Below, piece by piece: positions 8,942-14,772 of a stretch of DNA of 22,500 nucleotides. The notes under the pieces were generated by a model. The model was not told the DNA's origin. It saw only the letters and a list, made by a program, of their open reading frames with translations, and did no database searches. The DNA comes from Eimeria necatrix (taxonomy: Eukaryota > Apicomplexa > Conoidasida > Eucoccidiorida > Eimeriidae): contig NW_013654293.1 of assembly GCF_000499385.1 (NCBI RefSeq), forward strand, positions 7,501-30,000, given 5' to 3'. The position numbers and the translations under genes are program-made. How positions within the stretch are numbered: the stretch's first letter is position 1; each line of letters starts with the position of its first letter.

Positions 8942-9309
8942 CCTTTCCACTTTCTGTTTTGGCTGTCGTGGAGACTCAGGGCGCTGGGTGCTCTACTGGT
9001 TCTCAGCGGTCAACCCTAAACCCTAAACCCTAAACCCTAAACCCTAAACCCTAAACCCTAAACCCTAAACCCTAGTTTGTTGTGCGCGCGCAGCTCGCGG
9101 CCCTCGATAACTTTGCGGAACTTTGCAAAAGACCCTTCTGGGGAGCGGCGGAAGCTGCTGGAGTTTTTGGAAAAGAAAGTGTGGGGTGCTGGGATCGCCT
9201 CCGATCCCGATCCCAAAGACGATCCCAGAGGCGATCCCAAAGACGATCCCAGAGGCGATCCCAGAGACGATCCCAGAGACGATCCCAAGGGTTTGTGGGC
9301 TGCTTATGA
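454..9309 (+). CDS. M16 metalloprotease, insulysin-like (12 visible exons, 5' partial)
   Basis: Proposed exons: 454-935, 1548-2116, 2313-2555, 2881-4160, 4583-4687, 5500-5838, 5963-6298, 6548-6714, 7123-7171, 7725-7829, 8502-8726, 9094-9309. All junction phases agree. Spliced peptides follow human insulysin in order: EHEKN (third zinc ligand), KFGTG, RPNEEGIDV, MAV, HLLEHPMPGG (for HLIGHEGPG), the LT..G segment, RPDIAL, LPEYGVQYY, LW....F..P, FEAFKAFL, and EPFFEELRTENKDGYV with the Arg and Tyr equivalent to human R824 and Y831. The family cuts short peptides in a closed two-half chamber, using zinc bound by HxxEH plus a downstream Glu. The HxxEH exon is outside the window, so activity is inferred. 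About 1,371 residues are visible against about 837 expected, owing to homopolymer and low-complexity inserts. Family assignment is firm. The exact last two exons are not. Confidence 0.92.
936..1547 (+). repeat. Intron filled with degenerate telomere-like TTTAGGG repeats
   Basis: From about 946 to 1537 the intron is almost wholly TTTAGGG-related: interspersed GGGCTAGGGTTTGGGGTTT units at first, then purer heptamers near the acceptor GTGCTTACAG. The G-rich strand is the sense strand, so the transcript would carry runs of GGG. Splicing phase (2 into 1 base) and the protein alignment across the junction support this being an intron. Confidence 0.85.
1548..2116 (+). CDS. Insulysin exon 2: poly-Ala and DDPSxQK heptad repeat insert
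   Basis: The acceptor is CTTACAG|A and the donor is CCCCAGG|GTACTT (phase 1). The first part, LPDVIKIVSDAFE, aligns with the insulysin helix LDDLTNLVVKLFSE. It is followed by Ala-rich runs from CAG tracts (about 1624-1870). Then comes a charged repeat at about 1891-2082 in which GACGATCCC recurs about every 21 bases, reading as DDP-x-x-Q/K-K heptapeptides. None of the insert has an insulysin counterpart, and it interrupts the link between two conserved segments. Confidence 0.88.
2313..2555 (+). CDS. Insulysin exon 3: HLLEHPMPGG segment
   Basis: The acceptor is TTTTGCTGCAG and the donor is CGCAAAG|GTGCGC (phase 1). It begins GVTLRVVAAHGWRPRLAIFW, matching the insulysin strand before the IGHEGPGSLL motif. 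A Ser run from AGC repeats (about 2383-2460) follows, then SSLLLHLLEHPMPGGLMDTL (about 2489-2545), which matches HYLGHLIGHEGPGSLLSEL. The reading frame is fixed by phase on both sides. Confidence 0.88.
2556..2880 (+). repeat. Intron with (GCAT)n arrays
   Basis: This intron has near-perfect GCATGCAT runs at about 2578-2668 and 2695-2737, plus a short run near 2817-2829. The self-complementary GCATGC core recurs dozens of times, with occasional GCGT units. The 3' end TTTTTTTGGGGC...TTTTTCAG is a strong acceptor. GCATGC is also the core of the 12-base coding repeat in exon 1. Confidence 0.85.
2881..4160 (+). CDS. Insulysin exon 4: large central exon
   Basis: It starts in phase 1 and ends in phase 0 at GAAATCCAG|GCAAGC, a GC donor. 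Conserved text in order: LIYEGFGLSHATSRSFILGL with an LT..G segment (2883-2965), RPDIAL (about 3169), the ALVKGKQVTVFLG strand (about 3254-3290), LPEYGVQYYVEP (3560-3595), the PHP...LP segment (about 3780-3840), LWHNGAPF (about 3942) and a stretch to CGVELLVAFTSGSLVFEIQ (4104-4160). The last 130 residues align with insulysin nearly gap-free. Between these lie Gly/Pro-rich (3286-3560) and Ala/Gln-rich inserts. Confidence 0.9.
4161..4582 (+). other. Putative GC-AG intron
   Basis: The exon end CAG is followed by GCAAGC rather than GT. AG|GCAAGY is the usual form of the rare GC-AG class. The acceptor is TTTTTGCTGCTGCAG at 4582. Joining here keeps phase 0 and keeps the insulysin alignment continuous (FEIQ then ALSPMFEETFKGVGEAF). 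The intron holds CAG tracts at about 4169-4250 and 4496-4558 around a T-rich middle. No better GT donor was seen between 4100 and 4170. Confidence 0.7.
4583..4687 (+). CDS. Insulysin exon 5
   Basis: It encodes 35 residues starting ALSPMFEETFKGVGEAF, helical and acidic, matching the insulysin segment QPILLKKIIEKMATF onward. The donor is CAGGAG|GTGAGA, phase 0. There is no homopolymer insert in this exon. Confidence 0.88.
4688..5499 (+). repeat. Intron with (TAGC)n array
   Basis: From about 4691 to 5330 the intron is built of TAGC tetranucleotides. The first part is an ordered array with TAGCTAGCTGTAGC units. The second part is more mixed, with GCCAGC, GGCTAGC and similar changes. AGCTAGCT is self-complementary, so long folded-back structures are possible. 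A short AT-rich spacer and a (CTG)n tract (5459-5497) lead to the acceptor CTGCAG. Confidence 0.85.
5500..5838 (+). CDS. Insulysin exon 6: FEAFKAFL segment, poly-Gln
   Basis: It begins LLEETQDFAASSAYELALDL, gap-free with insulysin after FEIIKEAYMRS. A Gln run (about 5603-5665) is inserted. Then GGFEAFKAFLSSSFTRTAVD and FIMGDIAAAAAKDLALQF align with LPRLKAFIPQLLSRLHIEA and HGNITKQAALGIMQM. The donor is GCAAAG|GTGACC, phase 0. Confidence 0.9.
5963..6298 (+). CDS. Insulysin exon 7: ELRTENKDGYV substrate-site motif
   Basis: The start at 5963 (acceptor GGGTTCGCTGCAG) is chosen because QQLLLERARIASG restores a segment present in insulysin before the KNP strand. 6047 is an alternative acceptor in the same frame. 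A Leu run from CTG repeats (about 6002-6040) follows. EPFFEELRTENKDGYV carries Arg (6215-6217) and Tyr (6236-6238) at the spacing of human R824 and Y831, which contact the substrate backbone. The donor is GTCCAG|GTGAGC, phase 0. Confidence 0.9.
6299..6547 (+). repeat. Intron with CCCTAAA telomere-like repeat
   Basis: A CTG tract (about 6325-6363) is followed by perfect CCCTAAA heptamers at about 6464-6526. They end only about 20 bases before the acceptor GCTTTCTTGTCAG. Here the C-rich strand is the sense strand, opposite to the first intron. Confidence 0.85.
6548..6714 (+). CDS. Insulysin exon 8
   Basis: It reads SSVRTPQQLQQHVCSFLHEI then the PLQQRLQWIGDSQLASQR segment. It aligns with the insulysin helix EKPPHYLESRVEAFLITM and its continuation, with no homopolymer insert. 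The donor GAAGG|GTCCTG (phase 2) is weak but gives the only phase that reads into the next conserved exon. Confidence 0.85.
7123..7171 (+). CDS. Insulysin exon 9: 49-base micro-exon
   Basis: It encodes (G)VASQLSSRKLCFTEPQ, aligning gap-free with the insulysin segment YWGEIISQQYNFDRDN. The acceptor is a CTG tract followed by CGCTCAG, and the donor is CCGCAA|GTGAGA. Phase (2 in, 0 out) fits both neighbours. The preceding intron (6715-7122) is CTG and GAT trinucleotide repeat. Confidence 0.82.
7172..7724 (+). repeat. AT-rich intron with (TTTA)n and a GCGCATGCA inverted repeat
   Basis: AAATTAAATT-type repeats fill about 7185-7345. A pure TTTA array spans about 7434-7515. GCGCATGCA (7397-7405) and TGCATGCGC (7408-7416) form a tight inverted repeat with a two-base gap. 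An interrupted CTG/CCG tract (7638-7716) precedes the acceptor TGTGCTTCAG. Confidence 0.8.
7725..7829 (+). CDS. Insulysin exon 10
   Basis: It reads LAAAAASSVPDCPEILKKYL then TDLTMGPSSRRVTVK, phase 0 at both ends. It matches the insulysin stretch [22 protein letters not shown] and KVSVHV, the last strand of the C-terminal domain. The donor is GTCAAG|GTTAGC. Confidence 0.88.
7830..8501 (+). repeat. Intron: CTG tract, TTTAGGG array and a duplicated 75-base island
   Basis: A CTG-rich tract is followed by pure TTTAGGG heptamers at about 7998-8140 and 8216-8352. The two arrays are each followed or split by an identical 75-base non-repeat island, at 8141-8215 and 8353-8427 (period 212). The intron ends in a pyrimidine-rich tract and TTTCTTTTCAG. 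Confidence 0.85.
8502..8726 (+). CDS. Insulysin exon 11: Ser/Ala-rich tail
   Basis: In phase 0 it continues VTVK into IEAAAPQ, then a Ser run, TADESQCILRGAASELAL, and Ala/Gln runs. The start is well supported by the acceptor. The end is not. CAG|GTGTGG at 8727 is the best donor seen, but the frame stays open to a stop at 9024-9026, so this could instead be a terminal exon. Confidence 0.6.
9010..9075 (+). repeat. CCCTAAA telomere-like array
   Basis: About nine uninterrupted CCCTAAA heptamers lie directly upstream of the acceptor at 9093, the same arrangement as in the intron ending at 6547. Confidence 0.95.
9094..9309 (+). CDS. Probable last insulysin exon, Arg/Ser/Gln repeat tail
   Basis: The acceptor GTGCGCGCGCAG follows a CCCTAAA array. 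In phase 0 it reads LAALDNFAELCKRPFW, which resembles the insulysin C-terminal segment VIQNMTEFKR. It ends in a tail of RRSQ units from GATCCCA repeats and a stop at 9307-9309. Joined in phase 2, the same exon instead enters the long Gln-rich frame. I prefer the first reading on the alignment, but only modestly. Confidence 0.45.
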   Translation, partial: LAALDNFAELCKRPFWGAAEAAGVFGKESVGCWDRLRSRSQRRSQRRSQRRSQRRSQRRSQRRSQGFVGCL

Positions 9310-9679
9310 CTTCAGCCAGCAGTGCACAATTAGGCCAAGTTCTTTGGCTGCAGCAGCAACTTGCCGCAGCAGCAAAATCGCAGCAGCAGAACAAGACTTG
9401 CTGCTGCTGCTCCCAGCAGGGGGCCCCCCAGCAGCAGGGGCCCCTCCCGAGGGGGCCCCCCCTGTGGGGTCTTCTCCAGATGGGGGGCAGCCAGAAGCAG
9501 CAGCAGCAGCAACTGCAGCAAACCCCCTGCAGCTGCAGGCTCAAGCAGCAGCGACACAGCAGCAGCAGCTGGTGCAGCAGCAGCAGCAGGCCGCAGCGCA
9601 GCAGCAGACAGCAGCAGCACCACCGGCGCAGCAAAATGGACCACTGTTCCTGTCCCCGCAGGCGTCTCAAGGGATCCTC

Positions 9680-9726
<47 letters not shown>

Positions 9727-10226
9727 GCTGGTGCAACAGCAGGTGCAGCAGCAGGTGCAGCAGCAGGTGCAGCAGCAGGTGCAGCAGCAGCAGATGCAGC
9801 AGCAGGCTGTGCTATCAGCGGCAGAGCTGGAGCTGAAGGCGCTGCAGAACGCGTGGTTGCTGCTGCAGCAGCAGCAGCAACTGCTGCTGCTGCAGCAGCA
9901 GCAGCAGCAGCAGCTAATTCAGCCCAGAGTTGCTGCTCTCCGCAGATATGGCATAACTCCCTCTGTGGTCTTTGCTGCTGCTGGTGTGGGGCCCCACAAG
10001 CAGCTGCTGCAGGAGGGCCCCGTGCTGCAGTTGGGTTCTCATTCTTGGGGGCCCCTGCCCGTGGGTCTGTCCCGGCAGCAGCAGCAGCAGCTGCTGCTGC
10101 AGCAGCAGCAGCGGCTGCTGCAGCAGCACCTGCAGCAGCAGCTGCTGCAGGCGAAGCGGCAAGCCATTGAGCAGCAGATCTCCCAAATCCGCGGCAGGCT
10201 GGCGCTGCAGCAAGCAGCAGCAGCAA

Positions 10227-10258
<32 letters not shown>

Positions 10259-10333
10259 GCAGCAAACAATATGCAGCAAGCAGCAGCAGCAACAGCAGCA
10301 GCAAATCTGCAGCAAACAGCAGCAGAACTCTAA
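9094..10333 (+). CDS. Glutamine-rich open frame, unknown function
   Basis: This frame is open for 413 codons but has no early Met, so it must be entered by splicing. It begins ITLRNFAKDPSGERRKLLEF, has DDP repeats (GATCCC units, about 9204-9290), then Ala, Gly/Pro and Gln-rich parts. Non-repeat patches look protein-like: LSAAELELKALQNAWLLL (about 9809-9862), RVAALRRYGITPSVVFAAAG (about 9925-9985) and AKRQAIEQQISQIRGRLALQ (about 10150-10209), a likely coiled coil. It may be an alternative insulysin C-terminus, a separate gene, or chance openness. A phase-compatible exit at 9983 leads to 10591. Confidence 0.35.
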
Positions 10334-10427
10334 CGCAGCAACTCGAATCCCAAGGCTCAGCAGCCTTCCAAAGCCTAAACCCTAAACCCTTGAATCCGAG
10401 GCTGAAGCAAGCCTCTGTGCTGCTGCT

Positions 10428-10465
<38 letters not shown>

Positions 10466-10590
10466 TGTGACTTAGGCGCTGCAGCAGCCTTATAGAGTTA
10501 GAAGTGTGGGGCCCCACAGCAGCAGCAGCAATATTCATATTCTTTTGTTTCTTTTCCTTTTGTCCTTTTTAATTTCATTTCCTGTTAAAC
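10334..10590. other. Spacer with short CAG tract and TGTGGGGCCCCACA palindrome
   Basis: Two CCCTAAA units (about 10375-10390), a CAG tract (10431-10463) and a TGTGGGGCCCCACA palindrome at 10505-10518. No coding text recognised. Confidence 0.6.
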
Positions 10591-10737
10591 GCAGTGTTGT
10601 TGTCTGAAGCAGTTGCTGCTGCTGCTGCAGCAGCCGCAAAAGCAACAGCAGCAGCAGCAGCTGCTGCTGCTGCTGCTGCTGCTGCAGTAGCGGCAGGAAG
10701 CGCAGCTGTGTGGCAGCGCGTGCTTCTCGCGGGGTGA
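10591..10737 (+). CDS. Candidate terminal exon, Ala-rich
   Basis: The acceptor has a long pyrimidine tract (10548-10590, ending AAACGCAG). The frame reads LLSEAVAAAAAAAAKATA, Ala runs, then SAAVWQRVLLAG and a TGA. Its entry phase (two bases) fits a donor G|GTGTGG at 9984 in the Gln-rich frame. A - strand frame over the same bases (10535-10864, start MKSSKQLFTPREARAATQLR) looks equally protein-like. Confidence 0.3.
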   Translation, partial: AVLLSEAVAAAAAAAAKATAAAAAAAAAAAAAVAAGSAAVWQRVLLAG

Positions 10738-10824
10738 ATAGCTGTTTCGAACTTTTCATTTGCTGCTGCTGCAGCAGTAGCAGCAGCAGCAACAGCAGCA
10801 AAGAGACCAACAGAAACAGCAGCC

Positions 10825-10867
<43 letters not shown>

Positions 10868-10952
10868 GTCTATTTAGTCTGGTTTTGTTATTTCGCCAAA
10901 GTCCGACTTCCTTTTTGAAGCAGCAGTTTGAAGCAACGCCTCAAAAACCCAG

Positions 10953-11580
10953 CAGCTAGCTGATAGCTAGCTAGCTAGCTAGCTAGCTTGCTTGCTAGCC
11001 AGCAGCTAGAGATCTAGCTAGCTAGCTAGCCAGTAGTTCGTGACCAGCTAGCTAGCCAGCCAGTAGTTGGTGGGCTAGTTTGTTAGCTAGCCGGCCAGCT
11101 AGCTATAGCTAGCTGAGTAGCCCCCAAAGATTCGGGCAGCTAGTTAGCAGGCTAGCTAGTGGGCCTCTCAGGAGGCTGGCTAGCTAGCTAGCTAGCTAGC
11201 TAGCCAGCTAGCTAGCTAGCTAGCTAACCGCCCGACTAGCTAGCTAGCTGGCTAACTAGGTGCGGCCAAAAACTAGCTCCCTGACTAAACCCCCGGGTAG
11301 CTAGCTGGCTCCCATTCAACAGCTAGCCTAGCTAGCTAGCTAGCTAGCTAACCAGCGGGCTCTATTTGGCTGGCTAGCTAGCTAGCTAACTAGTTTCCAG
11401 CTAGCTAGCCAGCTAGCAGGGTAGGTGGCCAGCTAGCTAGCTAGCCAGGTAGCTAGCCAGCTAGCCAGGTAGTTGGCCTGCTAGCTACCTAGCTAGGCAG
11501 CTAGCCAGCTAGCTAGCTATCTGGCTAGCTAGCTAGCTAGCTAGCTAGCTAGCTGGCTAGCTAGCTAGCTAGCTAGCTGC
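10953..11580. repeat. (TAGC)n array, second copy
   Basis: Mixed TAGC tetranucleotide array of the same kind as in the insulysin intron at 4691-5330, with similar GCCAGC and GGCTAGC variants. It is less ordered than the first part of that intron. No gene is recognised within it. Confidence 0.9.
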
Positions 11581-11647
11581 TTTGAGCGCACCGTATAGCT
11601 TAAACCGTAAGATCCTGAGCCCCTTTCAGGGCGCGGCCAGCTAAACC

Positions 11648-11889
11648 CTTCGCCGCAAACCCTAAACCCTAAACCCTAAACACTAATCCCTAAACCCTAA
11701 ACCCTAAACCCTAAACCCCCGGCCCGCCAAGCCCACACCCTAGATCCCAAACCCTACAGCCTAAACTCCAAACCCTAAACCCCAAATCCTAATCTCTGAA
11801 CCTCCATCCGTAGACCCCAAATTGCAAACCCTAGTCCCCAAACCCTAAACCCTAAACCCTAAACCCTAAACCCTAAACCCTAAACCCTC
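11648..11889. repeat. CCCTAAA telomere-like block with degenerate centre
   Basis: Clean CCCTAAA units lie at about 11655-11715 and 11838-11888, with diverged copies between. It ends two bases before the stop codon of the - strand PIERCE-like gene, so that gene's 3' UTR would be telomere-like repeat. Confidence 0.92.
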
Positions 11890-11890
11890 G

Positions 11891-12044
11891 CTAGACAATC
11901 TTCATGAGCCAGTCTTTGGAACCTTTGATGAACTCTTTTGCCAAAGAAGTCTCGAGCCCGTGGTTGCGGTACATGCCCGCCTGCGCCAGTGCCTGGGAGA
12001 AGCTGCAGCAGCAGCAGCAGCAGCAGCAGCAGCGGCAGCAGCAG

Positions 12045-12098
<54 letters not shown>

Positions 12099-12225
12099 AA
12101 GGGGAGGGGACAAATAAAGTGGATTAATGATCAAAATAATGAAAGTTGAAAATAAACAACTCCGAATTAGTTTGTTTTAATTCACTTTTTATAAATTTGT
12201 CTATTGAGGAAAAAAAGGAAAATGC

Positions 12226-12278
<53 letters not shown>

Positions 12279-12416
12279 GGAGGGCTTCAGGGGAGAAACC
12301 AGAACAAACATTTTAAAGTAAATTAAAAGAATTAAAAAATATAAATTCAGATGATTAAATTTTGGGAAATGCTGCAGCAACTAGCAAGGGCAGCAGCAGC
12401 AGGGAATGCATGCACT

Positions 12417-12467
<51 letters not shown>

Positions 12468-12770
12468 CCCTCCTAGTGTGCAGCAGCAACGCGCTAATAA
12501 GCAGCAACAAAGGACCCAGTTTGAGCCAGCAGCAGCAGCAGCAGCAGCTGCTGCTGCTGCTGCTGCAGGATGCTTACGAGGAGCTGAGGCCGAACTGGGG
12601 CCGCTGCAGCAGCTGCAGCTGCTGCAGCTGCTGCTGCTGCAGCTGCTGCAGCAGCAGCCCGTGGGCCTTGCTGGAGGGTCTGTACACCGCAGAGGCGCAG
12701 CGAACCCCCGAAGTCGTTGTGGGCAAAGGCAAAGGCTCCAGCTCTCCGCTTTCTAAGAGAGAAGGCTTCC

Positions 12771-12826
<56 letters not shown>

Positions 12827-12872
12827 AGGTGGAGCATGGGCAGGCTGGTGTACTGGAAGGTGGCGGCAGCCC

Positions 12873-12908
<36 letters not shown>

Positions 12909-12918
12909 GGGCTTCCAT
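11891..12918 (-). CDS. PIERCE1/2-like microtubule inner protein (two exons)
   Basis: Exons are 12918-12578 and 12002-11891, about 150 residues. The start ATG at 12918 has a strong context (GCCATGG). The donor TCCTC|GTAAGC is excellent, the acceptor is a CTG tract ending CTGCAG, and phase 2 agrees. Exon 1 has a Ser run (5-15), TFQYTSLPMLH, a Gln run (32-48) and SGVRCASAVYRPSSKAHG (about 69-86). Exon 2 reads FSQALAQAGMYRNHGLETSL and ends WLMKIV. Known PIERCE1 proteins have a VYRTSNQAYG-type segment, then KFSQQLAAGGMFRNNTLN, in a chain of about 136 residues. Order, spacing and length fit. These proteins line doublet microtubules, so expression in flagellated microgametes is inferred. Confidence 0.65.
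12100..12577 (-). other. Intron of the PIERCE-like gene (most of it)
   Basis: The full intron runs from 12577 to 12003 on the - strand. It holds CAG tracts (CTG on the sense strand) at about 12004-12097, 12224-12277 and 12416-12464, with a short AT-rich middle. On the sense strand the CTG tract runs straight into the acceptor. Confidence 0.6.
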
Positions 12919-12984
12919 GGCTGGTTCGGGGGGTTCGCTCAGCCTTTAACAGTGCCTTTTGGGCTCAGGAAACTGAGGAGTTCA

Positions 12985-13066
12985 GTCTAGAGTTTAGGGT
13001 TTAGGGTTCAGGGTTTAGGGTTTAGGGTTTGGGGCATAGGGTTTAGGGTGTAGGGTTTAGGGTTTG
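12985..13066. repeat. TTTAGGG telomere-like block upstream of the PIERCE-like gene
   Basis: About ten TTTAGGG or near units, about 70 bases upstream of the - strand start codon. Orientation is opposite to the block at the gene's 3' end as seen on the + strand. Confidence 0.9.
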
Positions 13067-13071
13067 GAGAA

Positions 13072-13093
13072 CTGAGGTGTACGTACACCTCAG
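13072..13093. repeat. Perfect 22-base palindrome with GTGTACGTACAC core
   Basis: The 22 bases are exactly self-complementary (core GAGGTGTACGTACACCTC). A decayed copy is at 15277-15298, and half or partial copies lie at 33-46, 15671-15680 and 15834-15848. A GC-rich patch (13093-13155) follows. No coding text recognised. Confidence 0.9.
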
Positions 13094-13985
13094 GAGCGAG
13101 CGCCGAGAGGCTCGAGAGCGGCGCCAGCGCAACTCGCTGCCGCCAAGCGCGGCTTAAAAGGAGTTTTTAATGGTTTAAATGGACATTAATTTGAATAAAA
13201 TGAATAAATTTAATTAATTTTGATTTAATAATTCAAATTTATTCGAAAAAAGGGAAAAAATCCGAAGAATAAACCCCAGACCGCCGGCGCGGCCGGCTGC
13301 GGGTCACCGCAGCGCTGCGAGGCGACGGAGGGAAACCCCTTTGAAATGAATCGCAAATTAAATTAAATTAAATTAAATTAAATTAAATTAAATTAAATTG
13401 ATTTAATTTAATTAATTTATTTATTTGTTTTAATAAATTCAAATTAAAAGCCGTGGGAGCTCAAGAGGTTTCGTCACCAGTCTGCTGCCAGGCAGCCGAC
13501 AGCAGCAACTCAGTGGCAGTTCTTCGTTTAAATTCGAAATTAATTCATAAAAAACAAATAAATAATAATTAAAACGACAAATAATCCAAATTAAAATAAT
13601 AATGGAGAAAAAATGGGAAAAAACCATCATTTTAGACCGCGGGAGGCCTCCGTGGCTCAACTGCAACCCTAAACCCTAAACCCTAAACCCTAAACCCTAA
13701 ACCCTAAACCCCAAACTTTAAACCTTGAAAGGAGATCCATGAAGCCTAAACCCTAAATGATAAGCCCTAAACCCTAAATGGCAAACTCTAGACCCTAAAC
13801 CATTGCTTTAAAGCCCCGCTGGCCAACAGAATTTGCCCCCAAAACTGGGCTAAACCCTAAACCCTAAACCCTAAACCCTAAACCCTAAACCCTAAACCCC
13901 AAGCCTCAATCAATAAACCCTTGCCACTTTGCCCTAATCACTAAACCCTAGACAACTGGAGTGCCCCCAAAGATATAAATAGATA
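13094..13985. repeat. Gene-free: GC islands in AT-rich DNA, then CCCTAAA blocks
   Basis: GC-rich patches at about 13093-13155, 13275-13345 and 13450-13530 are set in AT-rich sequence with AAATT repeats (13355-13400). CCCTAAA blocks with spacers lie at about 13665-13710 and 13850-13900, with degenerate units to 13950. No exon could be supported. Confidence 0.7.
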
Positions 13986-14039
13986 TCAAAAGGCTAGATT
14001 GGCTGCGCGCGTCCCAGCTGTGCTGCAGCAGCAGCAGCA

Positions 14040-14074
<35 letters not shown>

Positions 14075-14312
14075 AGTTGTTGCTGCTGCTGCTGCTGGTG
14101 CGCAAACAAGACAGCGGAAAATGCGAATAGGCAGTTAATGGTGGCAGCAGCATTTCTTTCTGCTGCTCCAGGTGCTGCTTTTGCTGCTTTTGCTGCTTTT
14201 GCTGCTTCTGCTGCTTTTGCTGCTTCTGCTGCTGCCGTTGCTGCCGCTGCTGCTGCTGCTGCTGTTGCTGCTGCGCAGCTGCCGGTTTCATCTTTAACTT
14301 CGGGCCGAACAT
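13986..14312 (-). CDS. Doubtful Gln/Lys-rich frame
   Basis: It starts MFGPKLKMKPAAAQ, runs through Gln-rich QKQQ repeats and HLEQQKEMLLPP, then Ser/Cys runs. There is no family resemblance. The + strand over the same bases offers a competing terminal exon ending FNFGPNMRKTEV with a stop. Either may be chance. Confidence 0.2.
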
Positions 14313-14419
14313 GCGGAAGACAGAAGTTTAAATTAAATTTAAATTTAAATTTAAATTTAATCAATTAAAAGGAAAAGAATTCAATTAAACTTAAATCCAA
14401 TGCAGCAGCAGCAGCAGCA

Positions 14420-14453
<34 letters not shown>

Positions 14454-14520
14454 CTAGCTGCCTTTCTTCTCTTTAACATAAAAATATCTCGTTCCTGAGG
14501 CAGCACAGCGCATGCAGCAC

Positions 14521-14557
14521 TTATTAATTAATTAATTAATTCGTCAACTAATTAATT

Positions 14558-14632
<75 letters not shown>

Positions 14633-14645
14633 TATTTATTTATTT
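14521..14645. repeat. (TTAA)n and (TTTA)n simple repeats
   Basis: TTAATTAA units at about 14521-14556, then a nearly pure TTTA array at about 14564-14645. It lies just downstream of the - strand gene's proposed stop. Confidence 0.9.
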
Positions 14646-14654
14646 GTTGTTTAC

Positions 14655-14701
14655 TCATTTGCTTTTGTTTTGCTCGCATGCTGTCGTTGCTAGAATGTTT
14701 T
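14655..14701 (-). CDS. Unknown gene, proposed last exon
   Basis: The acceptor is GGGACCCACAG. In phase it reads ENILATTACEQNKSK and a TGA. An acceptor 11 bases earlier gives the alternative end DPQKTF with a TAG. Both fit the preceding phase. Confidence 0.4.
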
Positions 14702-14711
14702 CTGTGGGTCC

Positions 14712-14772
<61 letters not shown>

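Noticed and set aside
454..9309. HxxEH zinc motif within the window
   Set aside because: HLLEH at about 2498-2512 has the HxxEH pattern but aligns with the HLIGHEGPG segment, well after the zinc site. The true motif should precede EHEKN by about 75 residues, left of position 1.
11904..12149. + strand frame starting MSQSLEPLMNSFAKEV with a Gln run
   Set aside because: The - strand reading has a stop, a strong GTAAGC donor, matching phase and PIERCE-like text. The + reading has none of these.
12362..12949. + strand frame with WALLEGLYTAEAQRTPEVVV
   Set aside because: Protein-like, but it is opposite exon 1 of the PIERCE-like gene and no + strand splice chain supports it.
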